In this document: positions 34,151-42,132 of the stretch, one piece after another | How the letters are laid out: each line of letters opens with the position of its first letter | How positions within the stretch are numbered: the first letter of the stretch is position 1 | Source of the DNA: Bacteroidales bacterium | GTDB taxonomy: Bacteria; Bacteroidota; Bacteroidia; Bacteroidales; FEN-979 | Length of the DNA stretch: 64,000 nucleotides | Direction of reading: 5' to 3' | Assembly (NCBI GenBank): GCA_023231005.1 | Contig: JALNWG010000007.1 | Location: 62,001-126,000, forward strand | Translations under genes and position numbers: made by a program | Notes under the pieces: model-generated | Database searches by the model: none | What the model was told of the DNA's origin: nothing | The model's input: only the letters and a program-made list of their open reading frames with translations

Positions 34151-36280
34151 ATGAAAAAAAATGTACTTCTGATTTTCTGTTTTGCATTAGCTGTTAGCAC
34201 GTTTGCTGGAAACATTGAAAAAGTTTTTACTTTTTCAAAATATACAATCGAACCAAAAAGCAGTTATCAATCCGTCACCTTTGATAATACTTTGCTCTCT
34301 GGACTAATTGGAGAACCTATGCTCCCTTATCATCAGATCGCTTTGATGTTGCCTCCGGGAGAAATAGCCCAATCCATCGAAGTAACAGGTGAAAACCTGG
34401 TTACTATTCCAGGCGATTTTATCCTTTTTCCCCAACAAAATATGCGTCCTGTTTCTCAAGGAATCGATGGTACTTTTCAAAAAAAAGAAACAATCTATCT
34501 ACAAAATAAAAATTATCCATCTACCCAAACCGGGCATCTGATGACCTCATTTTTAAACGGCTATTCTTTTGCCTTATCAACCTTTACTCCGGTAATTTAT
34601 AATCCGGCCCAAAAAAAGGTTTCTTATTACCAAAAAATCACGGTCCACATTCATACCATTCCGGGCAGCGATGCTCAATTAGCGCTTAAAAACCTGACCT
34701 CTTCCGAAAATGCCATGAAACGGGTCCGGCTCTTTGCTCAAAATCCCGAAATGATCCAGGAGTATTCTGCCAAGAGTTCCCGTAAAACCGATTATCAGCT
34801 GTTGATTATCACGCCTTCTCAGTTTCAAAGCGGTTTCCAGGACCTTATTGGGTTTTACACAAATAAAGGGATGATCACGCAGGTAGCCACTACCGAAACC
34901 ATTGATGCAACCATGGCCGGACAAGATCTTCAGGAGAAAATCCGTAATTATATCATCCAGGAATACCAGGCCAACAACATCGAACATGTAATTCTGGGAG
35001 GAGATGTTGAAGGAGTGCCCTGCCGCGGATTGTACTGTTATGTGGAATCGGGTACCGGATACGAGGACAATACCATTCCCGGGGATATTTATTATTCCGG
35101 TTTGGATGGGAACTGGAACCCCAATCAAAATAATAAATGGGGAGAAGCAATCACTCCAACCAATCCGGTTGATGAAGCTGACCTCCTTCCGGAAATTTCC
35201 GTAGGCCGAATGTCTTTCAGCACAGCAGAGGAATTGGGGCACATGGTACATAAATCAGTTTCCTATCAGGGCAATCCTGTTGCCGGCGAGTTGGACCGTC
35301 CGTTTTTTGTAGGAGAATATTTGTATAGTGATCCAATGACATGGGGTCAGGATTATCTTGAGCTTTTGATCAATGATCATAACGACAACGGTTATTTCAC
35401 TCATGGAATTCCATCGGCCGAAAATGATATCACCCGGCTTTATGATACCCTGATATCTCCGGGAAATATTTATTCCTGGAGCTTAGGAAATTTGCTGGAA
35501 GAAATTAATGCAGGAAAATCTTTCATTCATCATTGTGGACACTCAAACTGGGATTACATGATGCGGTTGAGCAATGTAAATATTACCAATGAAACCTTTT
35601 CACAAGTTGATGGGATAACGCACAATTACCAGCTAATGTACACCCATGGTTGTATTTGTGGCGCTTTCGACAACAGTGATTGTATTGCAGAACTTTCAAC
35701 AACAATTTCAAATTGGTTAGTTGCCGGGGTTTTCAATTCCCGTTATGGTTGGTTTGATCAGGGAACGACTGAAGGGCCTTCGGGACATCTTCACCGGGAA
35801 TTTATCAGCGCACTTTACAATCCCAATGCCGATTCTGCCATTACAGAATTGGGTGCTGCTCATACCATGTCGAAAATCAAAACTGCTCCCTGGATCGGAT
35901 TGCCTGGGGAATTTGAACCCGGAGCCCAACGCTGGTGCCATTTCGACTGCAATGTTCTGGGAGATCCAGCCCTGACAATCTGGACAAAAAATTCTCCGGT
36001 CGGGATTTCTAAAAACTCCCTTCCCATTTCCTGTTCAATTTCCCCAAATCCATGTATCGATAAAACAACAATTACCTTTTGGACTTCACAGGAAACAGAT
36101 ATTAAATTATCCTTGTTCAATCTTCAGGGACAAACAATTTCAACCCGGTTGATACACTCCCAGGGTAATCAGAAAAACAATGTTAATTATGATTTTACAT
36201 CTATCCCTGCAGGTCTTTATTATTTTCGTTTGGATTCAAAAACAGATTCCGCCACAAAAAAGATAATCGTGATAAGGTAG
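34151..36280 (+). CDS. C25 family (gingipain-type) cysteine peptidase with T9SS sorting domain, compact form
   Basis: The 709-residue protein starts MKKNVLL with a signal peptide (cleavage near TFA). A propeptide-like beta region (about 25-205) precedes the caspase-fold C25 domain (about 215-610). His464 in HCGHSNWDYM corresponds to the gingipain GHGSETAW His. Cys501 in THGCICGAFD aligns with the nucleophile in the ACVNGDF segment; a second Cys (503) sits two residues on. The C-terminal type A sorting domain (about 630-709, SISPNPCIDKTTI ... AGLYYFRL ... KKIIVIR) sends it through T9SS. An extracellular protease role is likely. Arg/Lys specificity cannot be predicted. Confidence 0.88.
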   Translation: MKKNVLLIFCFALAVSTFAGNIEKVFTFSKYTIEPKSSYQSVTFDNTLLSGLIGEPMLPYHQIALMLPPGEIAQSIEVTGENLVTIPGDFILFPQQNMRPVSQGIDGTFQKKETIYLQNKNYPSTQTGHLMTSFLNGYSFALSTFTPVIYNPAQKKVSYYQKITVHIHTIPGSDAQLALKNLTSSENAMKRVRLFAQNPEMIQEYSAKSSRKTDYQLLIITPSQFQSGFQDLIGFYTNKGMITQVATTETIDATMAGQDLQEKIRNYIIQEYQANNIEHVILGGDVEGVPCRGLYCYVESGTGYEDNTIPGDIYYSGLDGNWNPNQNNKWGEAITPTNPVDEADLLPEISVGRMSFSTAEELGHMVHKSVSYQGNPVAGELDRPFFVGEYLYSDPMTWGQDYLELLINDHNDNGYFTHGIPSAENDITRLYDTLISPGNIYSWSLGNLLEEINAGKSFIHHCGHSNWDYMMRLSNVNITNETFSQVDGITHNYQLMYTHGCICGAFDNSDCIAELSTTISNWLVAGVFNSRYGWFDQGTTEGPSGHLHREFISALYNPNADSAITELGAAHTMSKIKTAPWIGLPGEFEPGAQRWCHFDCNVLGDPALTIWTKNSPVGISKNSLPISCSISPNPCIDKTTITFWTSQETDIKLSLFNLQGQTISTRLIHSQGNQKNNVNYDFTSIPAGLYYFRLDSKTDSATKKIIVIR

Positions 36281-36331
36281 CTTAATTGATAAAAAATGAC
36301 ATCCTCTTCTTCAACATAATATTAATTCTCA

Positions 36332-36339
36332 TATCTTTG
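36332..36339 (+). promoter_or_regulatory. Bacteroidota -7 promoter box for the second C25 peptidase
   Basis: TATCTTTG, 50 bases before the ATG at 36390. No terminator is visible between the two C25 genes. Confidence 0.55.
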
Positions 36340-36389
36340 CAAAATACAGCCTTACATATTTCACAAAAACCACCCAAAACCTTAAAAGT

Positions 36390-39300
36390 ATGAAAAAAAA
36401 TACGCTTGTGATTATAATGTTTCTGCTAGTAGCATTTGGCGTAAATGCACAGCAGTTTTCCTATCCGGATTCTTGGGGAAAGGCCGGGTTTAACCTGGTC
36501 GATACCAGAACAACCAATGTCCAGGTGATTTTTTCCGTTCCGAATTTTTCGATTGAAGATTTCGCTGTCAACGGAGAAACAATGAAGAATATCATGCTCC
36601 CTGGCAGTTTTCTTTTTAATGATGCCGGCATGCCAAATCTTCCCGGAAAAGGCACTTATATTGCCATCCCTCAGGGTTCTACACCAAAATTGAAAATCGT
36701 TTCCATGCGCTCCGAAACGATTCATAATGTTAACATTATGCCAGCGCCAGTTATTCCTGCCGAAAATGATGATAGTCCCATCAAGTATAATAAAAACATG
36801 GCAGTGTATTCTCAAAATGCACTTTATCCTGCTGAACCAGTTAAAATGTCAAACGTTGAACAGATCCGTGGCGTTGATGTCGTATTGTTGGGCGTTACTC
36901 CTTTCCAATATAATCCTGTAACTAAAGATCTGATTGTTTATAAAGATATTAAAATTGATATTGACTTTGAAGGTGGTAACGGAGAATTTGGAAACAATGC
37001 TTACCGTAGCCGTTGGTTTGATCCGATTGTGAAAGACCAGCTTTTAAATCCATCCGTTCTTCCAAATATCGATTATGATCAACGCATGCAGGAATGGGTT
37101 AAGAGTGGCAGAAATACTACGGAATGTGAATATATCATCCTTTCCCCTACCGGTCCCGATTTCCTTCGTTGGGCTGATTCCCTCGCAAATTGGCGTAATC
37201 AACAGGGTATTCTTACCCATGTTTATTCTTTAGATGAAATTGGCGGGAATACCACCACAGCCATTGAAACTTTTATCAATAACGCTTATAACACCTGGAC
37301 TATCAAACCCGTAGCTGTACTCATGCTTGGTGACTACGGAACGGATGGTACTAAAAGTGTGATATCGGTACTGAAAACCCTGTCGGGTGAAACCTTCCCG
37401 TCGGATCACGTATTTGCAGATGTAAACAACGACGACATGGCCGAGTTGGTTTTCGGACGAATTGTAGCAAACAATAATGATCAGCTTTCTGTAATTTGTT
37501 CCAAACAACTGAACTACGAACGGAATCCGCCAATGGACACCTCCTTTTATCAGCACCCGATCACTGCCCTCGGCTGGCAAACTGAACGCTGGTTCCAACT
37601 CTGTTCAGAAGTAGTTGGTGGATATTTTAAACATTTCCGCGGTCGTAATCCTGTTCGTATTAACGAAATTTACCAGGGAAGCCCTAGTACAGTCTGGTCA
37701 AGCGCAACCAATACCAGTACAATCGTAAATTATTTTGGCCCCAATGGCTTGTCGTATATCCCCGCCACTCCAGCCGAAATGCCTTGTTGCTGGACCGGTG
37801 GAACTGCCACAAAAATCAATGAGGCCATTGAAAGTGGTGCCTTTATTTTACAGCACCGTGATCATGGCAGTGAAACCGGATGGGGAGAACCCGATTATTC
37901 CAACTCCAACATTACTCCGCTGTCAAACACCAGATTACCATTTGTATTTTCCATCAACTGTCTCACTGGTAAATATAACTGGAGTAATGAATGTTTTGCT
38001 GAAAAATTCATCCGCCATTCAAAAAACGGCGTGAATGCAGGCGCACTCGGACTTGTTTGTCCTTCGGAAGTTTCCTACTCTTTTGTTAATGATACCTTCG
38101 TTTGGGGAATGTACGACAACATGTGGCCCAGTTTTATGCCCGCTGAAGGAACCCAACCCGATTCCCGTGGCGTTTGCCCTGCCTTTGGAATGGTTGCCGG
38201 AAAATATTTCCTGAAACGTTCAGGCTGGCCTTATAATACCGGTGACAAATTGATCACCTATTATCTCTTCCACATGCACGGAGATACCTTTTTGAAACTG
38301 TTCGATACCGTTCCGCAAAATCTTACTGTTTCTCATGCATCCCAAATCGATTATGGCACTACTACTTTCACGGTTACTGCCACTGACAGTGCTTTCATCG
38401 CACTTACCGTTGACAACCAGATTCTTGCCACTGCTTATGGTGACGGAACAACACCGGTTATCATTTCAATTCCCATACTCCCAGTTGGAACAAACATGCT
38501 GGTTACTGTAACGAAACAAAATTATCTGCGCTACCATAGCACAGTTACAGTTACTTCCGTTAGCCTTGTTGCTGATTTTTCTGCTTCTTCAACTGCACTA
38601 TGCAAGGATGGAACAACAAACTTTACCGACCTTACCAACATTACACCGGAGACCTGGGCATGGGAATTCCCCGGAGGAACTCCATCCACTTCAAATGTTC
38701 AAAATCCTACCGGTATTCAATACAGTGCTTCGGGCAATTATGATGTAACGTTAACTGTTACCAAGGCTGGCGTACCCTCAAGTACGTTAACAAAAAACGC
38801 CTATATTCTTGTCACCAACTACCCCATAGCTGCATTTACAACTACCGGAACCTGTGTTGGAAGTGCAATTCAGTTTACCGACAATACAAATCCAAACGGC
38901 GGAGTAGTTGATCGCTGGGAATGGAATTTTGGAGATCCTACTTCATCTGACGATTCTTCCACCCTGCAAAACCCCACCCACATTTTTGCTTCTACCGGCC
39001 CCTATACAGTAACTTTGAATGCTTACAATTCCGGTAATTGTGGAAATGCAATTTCACAGGTCATTAATATCATTGGTGCTCCTGGTATTGCTGCTCAGCC
39101 TACCGGAACCACAGTCCTCTGCAAAGATGCTACAGGAATCGAATATACAACAACTGGCGCAACTGATGCTGCAAGTTATACCTGGATGACCGATCCTGAA
39201 AACGCTGGTACTTTTGTTGGAAGTGCAGCCACTGCATCTCTTAACCTCACAACAGGTTTTACCGGAGCTTTCAAAGTCATGGTAAAAGGCATTAACGAAT

Positions 39301-39899
39301 GTGGCGAAGGTGCCTTTTCCGAAGGATTCGATGTAAATGTAATCGAACTCACTGCCGCTCCTTCCAAACCGGTTGGTGTTGACAGTGTTGACGTTAACAA
39401 AATTGCCCAATCCGAATTTACCATTACAGAAGTCCCAGGTGCAGATTCTTATTCCTGGACCCTCATTCCTATCGAAGCCGGTACCATTTCCGGAATCGGT
39501 ACCACCGGCACAGCAATTTGGGCTACCGAATACAAAGGCGTAGCTAACATTACTACGAAGGCGATTAACATTTGCGGCGAAAGCATTGCTTCCGATCCGA
39601 AAAAAATTACCGTCTATTCAACTGTTGGCATCCGCGAAAATAAAGGTTTAGGCATCGAGATATTCCCGAATCCTAACAGTGGTAAATTCAAACTCGATAT
39701 CACATCCAACTCCCTTTCCAAAATCAACATCTTCATCTACAATGTACTTGGATCTGTTGTATATAGTGAAAATGATGTTCGTCTTTCCAGTAAACTGTTA
39801 AAGACCATCGATATCTCAGCACTCCCGAATGGGATCTATCACCTGAAAATTGAAGGGGAAGATACTTCGGTAGTAAAACGTATCATTATTGAAAAATAA
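36390..39899 (+). CDS. C25 family (gingipain-type) cysteine peptidase with PKD domains and T9SS sorting domain
   Basis: The 1169-residue protein has a signal peptide ending VNA with Gln at +1, and a propeptide (about 25-225; LPGKGTYIAIPQGSTP). The C25 catalytic domain (about 240-640) has His492 in RDHGSETGWGEPDY, almost identical to gingipain GHGSETAW, and Cys524 in SINCLTGKYN. An Ig-like C25 C-terminal domain follows, then two PKD domains (about 725-900; WAWEFPGGTP and WEWNFGDP), Ig-like repeats and a type A sorting domain (IEIFPNPNSGKFKLDI ... NGIYHLKI ... RIIIEK). It is closer to classical gingipains than its upstream neighbour. Large extracellular protease; a strong terminator follows. 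Confidence 0.9.
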   Translation: MKKNTLVIIMFLLVAFGVNAQQFSYPDSWGKAGFNLVDTRTTNVQVIFSVPNFSIEDFAVNGETMKNIMLPGSFLFNDAGMPNLPGKGTYIAIPQGSTPKLKIVSMRSETIHNVNIMPAPVIPAENDDSPIKYNKNMAVYSQNALYPAEPVKMSNVEQIRGVDVVLLGVTPFQYNPVTKDLIVYKDIKIDIDFEGGNGEFGNNAYRSRWFDPIVKDQLLNPSVLPNIDYDQRMQEWVKSGRNTTECEYIILSPTGPDFLRWADSLANWRNQQGILTHVYSLDEIGGNTTTAIETFINNAYNTWTIKPVAVLMLGDYGTDGTKSVISVLKTLSGETFPSDHVFADVNNDDMAELVFGRIVANNNDQLSVICSKQLNYERNPPMDTSFYQHPITALGWQTERWFQLCSEVVGGYFKHFRGRNPVRINEIYQGSPSTVWSSATNTSTIVNYFGPNGLSYIPATPAEMPCCWTGGTATKINEAIESGAFILQHRDHGSETGWGEPDYSNSNITPLSNTRLPFVFSINCLTGKYNWSNECFAEKFIRHSKNGVNAGALGLVCPSEVSYSFVNDTFVWGMYDNMWPSFMPAEGTQPDSRGVCPAFGMVAGKYFLKRSGWPYNTGDKLITYYLFHMHGDTFLKLFDTVPQNLTVSHASQIDYGTTTFTVTATDSAFIALTVDNQILATAYGDGTTPVIISIPILPVGTNMLVTVTKQNYLRYHSTVTVTSVSLVADFSASSTALCKDGTTNFTDLTNITPETWAWEFPGGTPSTSNVQNPTGIQYSASGNYDVTLTVTKAGVPSSTLTKNAYILVTNYPIAAFTTTGTCVGSAIQFTDNTNPNGGVVDRWEWNFGDPTSSDDSSTLQNPTHIFASTGPYTVTLNAYNSGNCGNAISQVINIIGAPGIAAQPTGTTVLCKDATGIEYTTTGATDAASYTWMTDPENAGTFVGSAATASLNLTTGFTGAFKVMVKGINECGEGAFSEGFDVNVIELTAAPSKPVGVDSVDVNKIAQSEFTITEVPGADSYSWTLIPIEAGTISGIGTTGTAIWATEYKGVANITTKAINICGESIASDPKKITVYSTVGIRENKGLGIEIFPNPNSGKFKLDITSNSLSKINIFIYNVLGSVVYSENDVRLSSKLLKTIDISALPNGIYHLKIEGEDTSVVKRIIIEK

Positions 39900-39914
39900 T
39901 TGATCCTATTCTTG

Positions 39915-39949
39915 AAAAAAACCGCCCTCATAAAGGGCGGTTTTTTTTT
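39915..39949 (+). terminator. Strong Rho-independent terminator after the C25 peptidases
   Basis: CCGCCCTCATAAAGGGCGG hairpin (39922-39940), preceded by seven A and followed by nine T. The A-rich side could also work weakly for the convergent glycosyltransferase. Confidence 0.92.
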
Positions 39950-39993
39950 ACTGAGTGAAACCTCTTTTTATAACGCGATCATGAAATGTTTAA

Positions 39994-40740
39994 TCAACGC
40001 TTACTGTATATTTTACAGTGTAAAATCCCCAGTTTTTGTAAAAAATAAAACAAAGAAGTTTGCAATACCCCAAGCCCATATTTAAAACTTCGGGAAAAAT
40101 TGATGGATGAAGCTTCTTTAAAATACTTTGTTGGACATGTAATTTCTGCAATTTCAAAACCCGCATAGAAAACTTGTGACAACATTTGGTTATCAAACAC
40201 AAAATCATCAGAGTTAGCAGAATAATTAATCGTTTCCAACACAGTTCTCGAAAATGCCCGATAACCTGAATGGTATTCTGAAAGTTTTTGGTTCATCAAC
40301 AGGTTCTGAATAAGCGTCAATAACCTGTTAAATAAATATTTATATCGTGGCATCCCTCCTTTTATCGCTCCCCTTCCAAGGATCCTTGATCCAATCACGA
40401 CATGATACAATCCACTGGCGATAATTTCTGACATGGCAGGAATAAGTTTTGGGGTATATTGATAATCGGGATGTAACATGATCACTATGTCAGCGCCCAA
40501 AGCCAACGCAGTATCATAACATGTTTTCTGATTGCCTCCATATCCTTTGTTGAAATCATGGCGGATTATTTTAGTTATAGACATTGAATGAGCCAATTGG
40601 AAAGTTTTATCTGTGCTGGCATCATCTACAAGAACCAAGGCATCAACCAAATCCATTGGTATCTCCGAAATTGTTTGTTTTAAGGTCTTCTCTGCATTAT
40701 ATGCCGGTAGAACGACGACAACTTTTTGCTGATGTATCAT
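39994..40740 (-). CDS. Glycosyltransferase family 2 (polyprenyl-phosphate hexose synthase-like)
   Basis: GT-A fold transferase of 248 residues. It starts VVVVLPAYNAEKTL, contains LVDDASTDKT with the nucleotide/metal-binding Asp pair, and later MLHPDYQYTPKLIP. YHSGYRAFSRTVLE and DDFVFDNQML are typical of the DPM1-like/undecaprenyl-phosphate glycosyltransferase subgroup. There are no clear transmembrane helices at the C-terminus. It probably moves a sugar from a nucleotide donor to a lipid carrier for envelope glycans, perhaps for T9SS-linked surface glycans, but that link is inference. It starts 22 bases after the CNNM gene stop and may be co-transcribed. Confidence 0.87.
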   Translation of the reverse strand: MIHQQKVVVVLPAYNAEKTLKQTISEIPMDLVDALVLVDDASTDKTFQLAHSMSITKIIRHDFNKGYGGNQKTCYDTALALGADIVIMLHPDYQYTPKLIPAMSEIIASGLYHVVIGSRILGRGAIKGGMPRYKYLFNRLLTLIQNLLMNQKLSEYHSGYRAFSRTVLETINYSANSDDFVFDNQMLSQVFYAGFEIAEITCPTKYFKEASSINFSRSFKYGLGVLQTSLFYFLQKLGILHCKIYSKR

Positions 40741-40761
40741 GGTACAGGAAAAGATATTACT

Positions 40762-42042
40762 TCACAATTTTTTTACAATGAGCTTGTCGATCCGGTTCCC
40801 ATCAAGATCAACGACTTCAAATTCAAAGTTTTTCCAGGAAAATTTTTCTCCGGGTAAAGGAATATGTTTCAAAATGCTCATCGCCAGACCGGCTAAGGTG
40901 TCAAACTTGACTTTGTTTTTATCAAACCCCTTGATGTTGAACTCGTATGCAAATTCATAAAACGACATTTGTCCATCCACCAGCCAGGAACCATCGTCGC
41001 GTTGATGGATCTGGGGTTCATCGTCGCTGGGTTCATTGAAATCTCCCACCAGGGCTTCAAGAATATCATTGAGGGTGACCATGCCTACTGTAGAACCATA
41101 TTCATCAATCACCAGCCCGTAATGAATCTTGTTTTGTTTGAAGATTTCCAGGGTTTCATAAGCCGAAAGTGTTTCCAGAATAAACTGGGCAGGTTTGATC
41201 TGCTCACTAAGGTTGAATTCTTCATCGCAGATGTTTTTCAGAAAGAGATCCTTGATAAAGATAACGCCCAATACCTTGTCGAGGTCATCATCACATACCG
41301 GATAAACAGAATGAAGCTCCTCTTCCATTTTGAGCCGAATCTCCCTGCCAGTTTCATGAATATCCAACCATACCAGATCCGAATGGTGCGTCATCAGCGA
41401 GGATATTTTCCGGTCACCCAAATGGAAAACCCGCGTTACAATATCCTGTTCTATTTCTTGCACTTCTCCGTCTTCAGTCCCTTCTTGTACCATTGCTTTG
41501 ATCTCATCCTCCGTAACTTTTGATTCTTCAGATGGCCTTATCCGTAATAGACGTACAATCAAATCTCCACAACGGGTCAGTAGAAAGGTAAAAGGATAGG
41601 TTATATAGGCGAGGGTCAACAACGGACGGATCATGGTTTTTGATATCTTTTCCGGATTTATCAATCCAATCCGTTTGGGGACCAACTCTCCGATCAGCAT
41701 GGAAATAAAGGTGACTAAGATAACCACTCCGAGAAGAGCCAGAGAATGACTATATCCCGGATCCATCCCCATCTGTTGTAACAACCCGGATACAGAATGA
41801 GCAAGGGCATCGCTCGAGAAAACACCGGTGAGGATCCCGATCAGTGTGATTACAATCTGAATGGTAGATAATACCCGCGAAGGATCATTGGCATTCTCCA
41901 GCGCTAATTTTGCCAGTTTGTCACCCATCTGGGCATCCAGATCCAGTTTTGATTTGCGAGCAGAAACCAAGGCAATTTCTGACATCACAAAAATCCCATT
42001 GACAAGAAATAATATCAATAAGATGATGATGGCAGTGGTCAT
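40762..42042 (-). CDS. CNNM/CorC (hemolysin-type) transporter with CBS pair
   Basis: From ATG 42042 the protein has 426 residues: a DUF21/CNNM membrane domain with about four helices (1-170; MSEIALVSARKSKL, GELVPKRIGL), a CBS pair (about 190-325; RKISSLMTHH, YGLVIDEYGSTVGMVTLNDILEA without its flanks) and a CorC/HlyC C-terminal domain (about 345-426; SWLVDGQMS). CNNM proteins are linked to Mg2+ export or Mg2+/Co2+ resistance. An upstream TTG (42126) would add 28 residues but lies before the TACCTTTG promoter box. This is the generic hemolysin type and not obviously GldE, its gliding-associated relative. Confidence 0.92.
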   Translation of the reverse strand: MTTAIIILLILFLVNGIFVMSEIALVSARKSKLDLDAQMGDKLAKLALENANDPSRVLSTIQIVITLIGILTGVFSSDALAHSVSGLLQQMGMDPGYSHSLALLGVVILVTFISMLIGELVPKRIGLINPEKISKTMIRPLLTLAYITYPFTFLLTRCGDLIVRLLRIRPSEESKVTEDEIKAMVQEGTEDGEVQEIEQDIVTRVFHLGDRKISSLMTHHSDLVWLDIHETGREIRLKMEEELHSVYPVCDDDLDKVLGVIFIKDLFLKNICDEEFNLSEQIKPAQFILETLSAYETLEIFKQNKIHYGLVIDEYGSTVGMVTLNDILEALVGDFNEPSDDEPQIHQRDDGSWLVDGQMSFYEFAYEFNIKGFDKNKVKFDTLAGLAMSILKHIPLPGEKFSWKNFEFEVVDLDGNRIDKLIVKKL

Positions 42043-42066
42043 GGGTTGAATGGTATTATTCTCCGA

Positions 42067-42074
42067 CAAAGGTA
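42067..42074 (-). promoter_or_regulatory. Bacteroidota -7 promoter box for the CNNM transporter
   Basis: Minus strand TACCTTTG, 24 bases before the ATG at 42042. It lies inside the apparent N-terminal extension, ruling that extension out. Confidence 0.6.
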
Positions 42075-42132
42075 GAACAAAAAAGATGTCGGTGGGCGCG
42101 TGTAAAAATCGATTGACCAGCGTCAATGATCA

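Noticed and set aside
34679..35251. 190-residue minus-strand open frame opposite the compact C25 peptidase
   Set aside because: Antisense to the catalytic domain of a clear peptidase gene; no family similarity and no independent signals.
40762..42042. Assignment of the CNNM/CorC protein as GldE
   Set aside because: The sequence looks like the generic hemolysin/CorC type and is 30 kb from gldD; no GldE-specific feature was recognised.
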